Notes under the pieces: generated by a model
Seen by the model: the letters and a program-made list of their open reading frames with translations, nothing else
Told to the model about the DNA's origin: nothing
Database searches by the model: none
Part shown: positions 6,786-10,217 of the stretch, piece after piece
Position numbering within the stretch: the stretch's first letter is position 1
How the letters are laid out: each line of letters starts with the position of its first letter
Position numbers and translations under genes: made by a program
Assembly: GCA_910578845.1 (NCBI GenBank)
Contig: CAJTSL010000083.1
Coordinates: 1 to 10,217 of the forward strand
Source of the DNA: an uncultured Lachnospiraceae bacterium
Lineage (GTDB): Bacteria > Bacillota > Clostridia > Lachnospirales > Lachnospiraceae
DNA length: 10,217 bases
Reading direction: 5' to 3'

Positions 6786-7985
6786 ATGGACATAAAGATG
6801 AAAGAATTGATTTATTTGGATAATGCGGCGACTACACAAGTCTACCCGGAAGTATTAGATGCTATGACGCCTTATTTTACCCAGTATTATGGGAATCCTT
6901 CTGCGATATATTCTTTTGCAAGCGATGCGTTAAAAGCCGTCAGTGAAGCGAGGAAGATATTGTCGGAAGGGATTGGTGCAAAGCCAGAGGAAATATATTT
7001 TACTGCGGGTGGCAGTGAATCTGATAATTGGGCAATGAAAGCAGCGGTGGAAGCATACGCGGCAAAAGGCAAGCATATCATTACCACGAAGATAGAGCAT
7101 CATGCCATTTTGCATACGGCACAGTACTTGGAGAAGCACGGATATGAAGTAACCTATCTGGATGTGGATGAGAACGGCATGGTGTCCCCGGAGGCGGTAG
7201 TAGCAGCAATACGACCGGGAACGGTGCTGATTTCCGTTATGGCGGCGAACAATGAGATTGGAACGATAGAGCCGTTAGAAGAAATCGGTGCAATTGCCAA
7301 AGAAAACGGTATTTTGTTCCATACGGATGCTGTACAGGCATTTGGACATGTGCCACTGGATGTTGAGAAGATGCATATAGATATGCTGAGTGCAAGCGCG
7401 CACAAACTGAACGGCCCTAAAGGGATCGGGTTTCTCTATATCCGGCAGGGCGTCAAGATGCAGGCCCTGATTCACGGTGGCGGGCAGGAGAGACAGAGAA
7501 GAGCAGGGACACATAATGTACCGGGCATTGTTGGATTTGGGGAAGCAGCTAAGATTGCTTTTCGGGAGATGGACAAGCGAAACGCCTATGAATGTGCGCT
7601 TCGGGATCACCTGATAGAGCGTGTGCTGGCAGAAATACCTTATTCCAGGTTAAACGGGGATAGAACGAATAGGCTTCCCGGCAATGCGAGCTTCTGTTTC
7701 CGCTTTATTGAAGGAGAGTCGTTGCTGATCTTATTAGACCAGAATGGGATCTGCGCTTCAAGCGGTTCCGCATGTACGTCCGGTTCCTTAGATCCTTCCC
7801 ACGTATTGCTCGCGATCGGGCTGCCGCATGAAATCGCACATGGTTCTCTGAGACTGACATTATCAGAGAAAACGACAAAAGAAGAGATTGATTTTACTGT
7901 GGATAAAATAAAGGAGATTGTAGAGAGATTGAGAAATATGTCTCCTTTATACGAAGATTTTGTGAAAAAGAACGGAAAAGCATAG
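6786..7985 (+). CDS. nifS: Cysteine desulfurase NifS/IscS
   Basis: This PLP enzyme converts L-cysteine to alanine and carries the sulfur as a persulfide for Fe-S clusters and tRNA thiolation. The 399 residues begin with YLDNAATT (10-17), the hallmark N-terminus. His105 in IEHHAIL is the ring-stacking histidine, Asp181 in HTDAVQAFG pairs with the pyridine nitrogen, and Lys207 in SASAHKLNGPKG forms the Schiff base. Cys330 in SSGSACTSGSLDPSHVL is the persulfide cysteine. The GSACTSGS loop and the length fit group I (IscS/NifS) rather than SufS. RRAGTHNVPG (238-247) is another family block. The start is ATG 6786, with AGGA six bases upstream; ATG 6798 is a weaker alternative. It follows iscR by 45 bases and precedes nifU across a repeat-filled gap. 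The last codons and stop are inside that repeat. Confidence 0.95.
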   Translation: MDIKMKELIYLDNAATTQVYPEVLDAMTPYFTQYYGNPSAIYSFASDALKAVSEARKILSEGIGAKPEEIYFTAGGSESDNWAMKAAVEAYAAKGKHIITTKIEHHAILHTAQYLEKHGYEVTYLDVDENGMVSPEAVVAAIRPGTVLISVMAANNEIGTIEPLEEIGAIAKENGILFHTDAVQAFGHVPLDVEKMHIDMLSASAHKLNGPKGIGFLYIRQGVKMQALIHGGGQERQRRAGTHNVPGIVGFGEAAKIAFREMDKRNAYECALRDHLIERVLAEIPYSRLNGDRTNRLPGNASFCFRFIEGESLLILLDQNGICASSGSACTSGSLDPSHVLLAIGLPHEIAHGSLRLTLSEKTTKEEIDFTVDKIKEIVERLRNMSPLYEDFVKKNGKA

Positions 7986-8085
7986 AATAGTAAAGTATAG
8001 AAGTATTTAACGGAAAAGCATAAAAGTATAGAATAGAAAAGTAAAGAAGCATAGAACGGAAGATCATAGAGACATAGAATAGAAA
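7971..8085 (+). repeat. Degenerate 23-bp tandem repeat between nifS and nifU
   Basis: Five consecutive 23-base units align without gaps: 7971-7993, 7994-8016, 8017-8039, 8040-8062 and 8063-8085. Each is an 8-base part, AGYATAGA, plus a 15-base part, AGYATAGAAYRGAAA, so the unit is itself an imperfect internal duplication. The core ATAGA recurs at 7982, 7997, 8028, 8051, 8066 and 8074, with ATAAA at 8020. Successive distances are 15, 23, 8, 23, 15 and 8. The first unit overlaps the last five nifS codons (including the stop) and is diverged in its first eight bases. The plus strand is strongly purine-rich and almost free of C. It leaves just the ribosome site before nifU. Confidence 0.85.
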
Positions 8086-8099
8086 GGCTGGGTGGAACA

Positions 8100-8540
8100 A
8101 TGTATAGCGATAAAGTAATGGATCATTTTAACAATCCAAGGAATGTCGGAGAAATAGAAGATCCTAGCGGCGTGGGCACGGTAGGCAATGCAAAATGCGG
8201 CGATATCATGCGGATGTATCTGGATATAGATGATAATGGGATCATCCGGGAAGCGAAGTTTAAGACATTTGGCTGTGGCGCGGCAGTGGCGACAAGCAGC
8301 ATGGCGACAGAGCTGGTGAAAGGCAAGACTGTACAGGAAGCGCTGCAAGTGACGAACAAAGCGGTCATGGAAGCATTAGATGGCCTTCCGCCAGCCAAAG
8401 TACATTGTTCTTTGCTGGCAGAAGAGGCAATCCATGCGGCACTATGGGACTATGCCGAGAAGAACCATATCGAGATAGAAGGCCTGGAAAAACCGGTCAG
8501 TGACATTGAAGAAAGAGAAGAAACGGAACATTCACTATAA
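8100..8540 (+). CDS. nifU: Fe-S cluster assembly scaffold NifU/IscU
   Basis: NifU/IscU receives sulfur from NifS and iron, assembles a [2Fe-2S] or [4Fe-4S] cluster and passes it to apoproteins. The 146 residues open with MYSDKVMDHFNNPRNVGEIE, the normal scaffold N-terminus. The three cluster cysteines are present: Cys33 (NAKCGD, with the accessory Asp35), Cys59 (FKTFGCGAAVATSS) and Cys103 (LPPAKVHCSLLAEEA). The IscU chaperone-recognition motif LPPVK appears as LPPAK (96-100), and no hscA/hscB is in the window. The C-terminal Nfu and central ferredoxin-like domains of full nitrogenase NifU are absent. It ends in an acidic tail (about 131-146). The likely ribosome site is GGGTGGA (8090-8096), weak and close to the ATG. 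Its stop codon overlaps the opposing permease gene by six bases. Confidence 0.94.
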   Translation: MYSDKVMDHFNNPRNVGEIEDPSGVGTVGNAKCGDIMRMYLDIDDNGIIREAKFKTFGCGAAVATSSMATELVKGKTVQEALQVTNKAVMEALDGLPPAKVHCSLLAEEAIHAALWDYAEKNHIEIEGLEKPVSDIEEREETEHSL

Positions 8541-9329
8541 CTTCGCTTCCATCAGGCTGCTGGAAGAGTACCTTCTCAATCCCCGATAAAATACGAACGC
8601 GGCAGAAGCCGAAAGAAGGAAAGTATAACCAAGCACGATCAAAAGAGTGGAGAGACTGAAATCTATCATGATATGCACAGGCTGGTAAATCGCCATTCCT
8701 ACCGGGATGATCAGATATAATATGAACTTTGTCTTCGTGTTAAAGATGCCGTCCGGGTAAGTCGCAAAGCTAATCATGATATTGACCAGTTGCTGCCCAA
8801 GCATTTCAGAGCGCACGAGCCAGAACGTAAGGCTTCCCATCAGGAGGGAGAATGCCGTAAGCGTTACGGCTCCCGTTATGGTGAAGAAGAGGAAGAGGAG
8901 AAGCCTCTCTATGCTGAAGCAGAAGACGCAGACAACCAGTATCCCATATAGGAAGTCTCCGATGGCTGATGTACTGGTAGCAGAAGTCATTACGCTTAAC
9001 AGGACATTTTTGGGCAAGACCAGATAGGCGTCTAATTTCCCATTGACAATGAGCTCTGGCAGGGAAAACACTCTTGCGAACAGAACATGCGCCAATCCGA
9101 AAGTGCTGGCAGATAGGCCCCATAATAACATGACTTCTTTCATAGAGTAGCCACCGATGTCTTCCTTCAAATGGAACAGAATGAACCATTGTACGATGAA
9201 GGAAGCGTTGTTGAGCATCATGAAAAGGATATTACTGATAAAGGTGACTTTATTGAGCATATCCCGCATAATATTATACTTGACGGAGAGCAGGCATACC
9301 CGGATTTCGTTTTTAACCGCCGTTAACAT
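8535..9329 (-). CDS. ABC-2 type permease, DUF990-like (second of a pair)
   Basis: This is a membrane subunit of an ABC exporter, probably a heterodimer with the product of the gene just upstream. From ATG 9329 it is 264 residues with about six hydrophobic stretches. Features of the DUF990/ABC-2 family are LPELIVNGKLDAYLVLPKN after the second helix, the YPDGIF segment before the fifth, and the terminal FYRGLRRYSSSSLMEAKL. A longer reading from ATG 9353 adds eight residues (MERGLRNY) but lacks a ribosome site, and those bases form the site for the shorter start, so I prefer 9329. It overlaps the end of the upstream permease gene by 17 bases, implying coupled translation. No ATP-binding gene lies nearby on this side. 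The exported substrate cannot be told from the sequence. Confidence 0.8.
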   Translation of the reverse strand: MLTAVKNEIRVCLLSVKYNIMRDMLNKVTFISNILFMMLNNASFIVQWFILFHLKEDIGGYSMKEVMLLWGLSASTFGLAHVLFARVFSLPELIVNGKLDAYLVLPKNVLLSVMTSATSTSAIGDFLYGILVVCVFCFSIERLLLFLFFTITGAVTLTAFSLLMGSLTFWLVRSEMLGQQLVNIMISFATYPDGIFNTKTKFILYLIIPVGMAIYQPVHIMIDFSLSTLLIVLGYTFLLSASAAFVFYRGLRRYSSSSLMEAKL

Positions 9330-10104
9330 ATAATTTCTTAACCCCCTTTCCATAGATGAACAACATCAGCATGCATCCTGCGCTTAGGTACAAGAACTGT
9401 GCCGATAAGACTTCAAGACATTTTTCCACGCTGAAATCAACTACAAGCTTGGCTGGCCCATAACATACCGTGTATATAGGCGTTAATTTAAATAACGACT
9501 GTAATTCATCTGGGAATATCTCTATCGGGAAGATGGTACCCACTACCAGGATTAATTTATTATAAATCCATTGGAAAGGAGTGGAATCTTCTATCCAGAA
9601 AGAGAACAGGCTGATGCATAATTTAAATAACGCATGTATGGTAATGCCAAGTATGATACAAGGCGCAATAGCCAAAAGCATAGCGGGATGAAAATGCGGT
9701 AGATTCCCGACCATGGTATTCCCTATTACCAAAGTGAATAGAGAGCAAATGGGCAGCCGTATGCTCCATTCCCCACTGTAACGGGAGAGGATATAGAGCG
9801 TGTAATGGTAAGGCTTGTTCATCGAATACGCGATATTGCCGCCCCGGATATCTGTAGCCACTTGTCTGGTGATCGTCAGCGATTGCGCGCTAAACCAGAT
9901 CATTTCTGTAATCATGACATACCAGATCATTTGTTCTTTCGTATATCCGGCTATTAAATCTTGCGGATTATCATACATATAATTCCACAGGTTAATGAAA
10001 ACGAAAATCATGATGAAGTAGCCGATAAACCCCATGGCAATATTGGCAGCATATTGGAAATTTTCCATTAACACGGACTTATAAATGACAGTATATTTTC
10101 TCAT
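9313..10104 (-). CDS. ABC-2 type permease, DUF990-like (first of a pair)
   Basis: This is a 263-residue integral membrane protein with hydrophobic stretches at about 20-40, 57-75, 117-133, 140-163, 183-196 and 232-251. The cytoplasmic loop TDIRGGNIAYSMNKPYHY (84-101) and the block FPIEIFPDELQSLFKLTPIY (192-211) are typical of the DUF990/ABC-2 permeases that occur in pairs beside one ATPase gene. The protein would form half of the export channel. A purine-rich GGAAAGGAG (10128 to 10120) lies 15 bases before the ATG, a little far for ideal spacing but the best site present. It overlaps the next permease gene by 17 bases (41 if that gene used its longer start). The expected ATP-binding partner is not in the window and would most naturally be encoded beyond the right edge on the same strand. 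Substrate unknown. Confidence 0.82.
   Translation of the reverse strand: MRKYTVIYKSVLMENFQYAANIAMGFIGYFIMIFVFINLWNYMYDNPQDLIAGYTKEQMIWYVMITEMIWFSAQSLTITRQVATDIRGGNIAYSMNKPYHYTLYILSRYSGEWSIRLPICSLFTLVIGNTMVGNLPHFHPAMLLAIAPCIILGITIHALFKLCISLFSFWIEDSTPFQWIYNKLILVVGTIFPIEIFPDELQSLFKLTPIYTVCYGPAKLVVDFSVEKCLEVLSAQFLYLSAGCMLMLFIYGKGVKKLYVNGG
9341..9350 (-). promoter_or_regulatory. Ribosome site that favours ATG 9329 for the second permease
   Basis: On the minus strand GAAAGGGGGT (9350 to 9341) can pair with the anti-Shine-Dalgarno using G-U wobble and ends 11 bases before ATG 9329. It would lie inside the coding sequence if ATG 9353 were used, and nothing comparable precedes 9353. Confidence 0.5.
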
Positions 10105-10217
10105 AATGTCTCTGTGACGCTCCTTTCCGGATTGTGTACATCTAGGTGATTGCGAAAATCCTATTTTTCAAAACTTAGTTGTACAAAATAGACAAGATCA
10201 CGAGCAGGGTACTTTAG

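Noticed and set aside
7971..8085. CRISPR array
   Set aside because: The units are directly adjacent and degenerate with no unique spacers between them, so this is a tandem repeat, not repeat-spacer structure.
7894..8100. Minus-strand hydrophobic frame covering the nifS-nifU gap
   Set aside because: Its repetitive FYAF/YFS-like composition is simply the antisense reading of the 23-bp purine-rich repeat and of the nifS end.
8546..8566. Hairpin CTTCCA / TGGAAG near the nifU end as a terminator
   Set aside because: The 6-bp stem has a 9-base loop, no following T-run on either strand, and lies within the permease coding sequence.
10158..10186. Minus-strand promoter TTGTAC / TAGGAT with 17-base spacer before the permease genes
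   Set aside because: Only three and four of six consensus matches; too weak to call without knowing what lies upstream.
10161..10217. Possible C-terminal end of a minus-strand gene (open for 18 codons to a TAG at 10163-10161)
   Set aside because: Eighteen open codons at a window edge are expected by chance fairly often, and the sequence LKYPARDLVYFVQLSFEK does not resemble an ABC ATPase tail that I recognise.

Overview
The window looks like chromosomal DNA from a Gram-positive, low-to-moderate GC clostridial bacterium, most likely a Lachnospiraceae-type gut anaerobe. The clues are the purine-rich Shine-Dalgarno sites, the Arg codon preference for AGA/AGG, a group II-style ECF vitamin transporter with an UPF0397 S component and a fused double ATPase, and a minimal Rrf2-NifS-NifU iron-sulfur locus without the HscA/HscB/ferredoxin genes of proteobacterial isc operons. 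The taxonomic call is inference from gene families and style, not from a marker gene.

Layout. Positions 1-432 are AT-rich and hold no gene I can support. A sigma-A-like promoter with an extended -10 then drives a membrane-anchored GH18-family protein with an SH3 domain (489-2207). A second, near-consensus promoter (2232-2260) opens a compact ECF transporter operon: S component (2339-2896), fused ATPase (2893-4641) and EcfT (4626-5453), with overlapping start and stop codons throughout. After 57 bp comes a ThiF/E1-like tRNA threonylcarbamoyladenosine dehydratase, TcdA (5511-6203). Then follow an IscR-like Rrf2 regulator (6294-6740), cysteine desulfurase NifS (6786-7985) and scaffold NifU (8100-8540). 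On the opposite strand, and touching nifU tail to tail, are two ABC-2 (DUF990-type) permease genes (10104 to 9313, then 9329 to 8535). Their ATPase is not in the window.

How the genes fit together. The three ECF proteins make a complete dedicated importer: the S component binds the substrate, EcfT couples, and the double ATPase powers. Its substrate cannot be read from the sequence. IscR, NifS and NifU form a self-regulated Fe-S assembly unit: NifS releases sulfur from cysteine, NifU builds the cluster, and IscR probably senses cluster status. TcdA just upstream makes cyclic t6A in tRNA; in E. coli the homologous enzyme is encoded next to and works with a cysteine desulfurase system (CsdA/CsdE), so its position here is suggestive.

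The least explained structures are non-coding. A degenerate 23-bp tandem repeat of about five units starts inside the last codons of nifS and fills the nifS-nifU gap. A perfect 13-bp tandem duplication spans the tcdA stop codon. nifU and the opposing permease gene overlap by 6 bp with no terminator between them. I found no clear novel defence or mobile system, CRISPR array, tRNA or rRNA.
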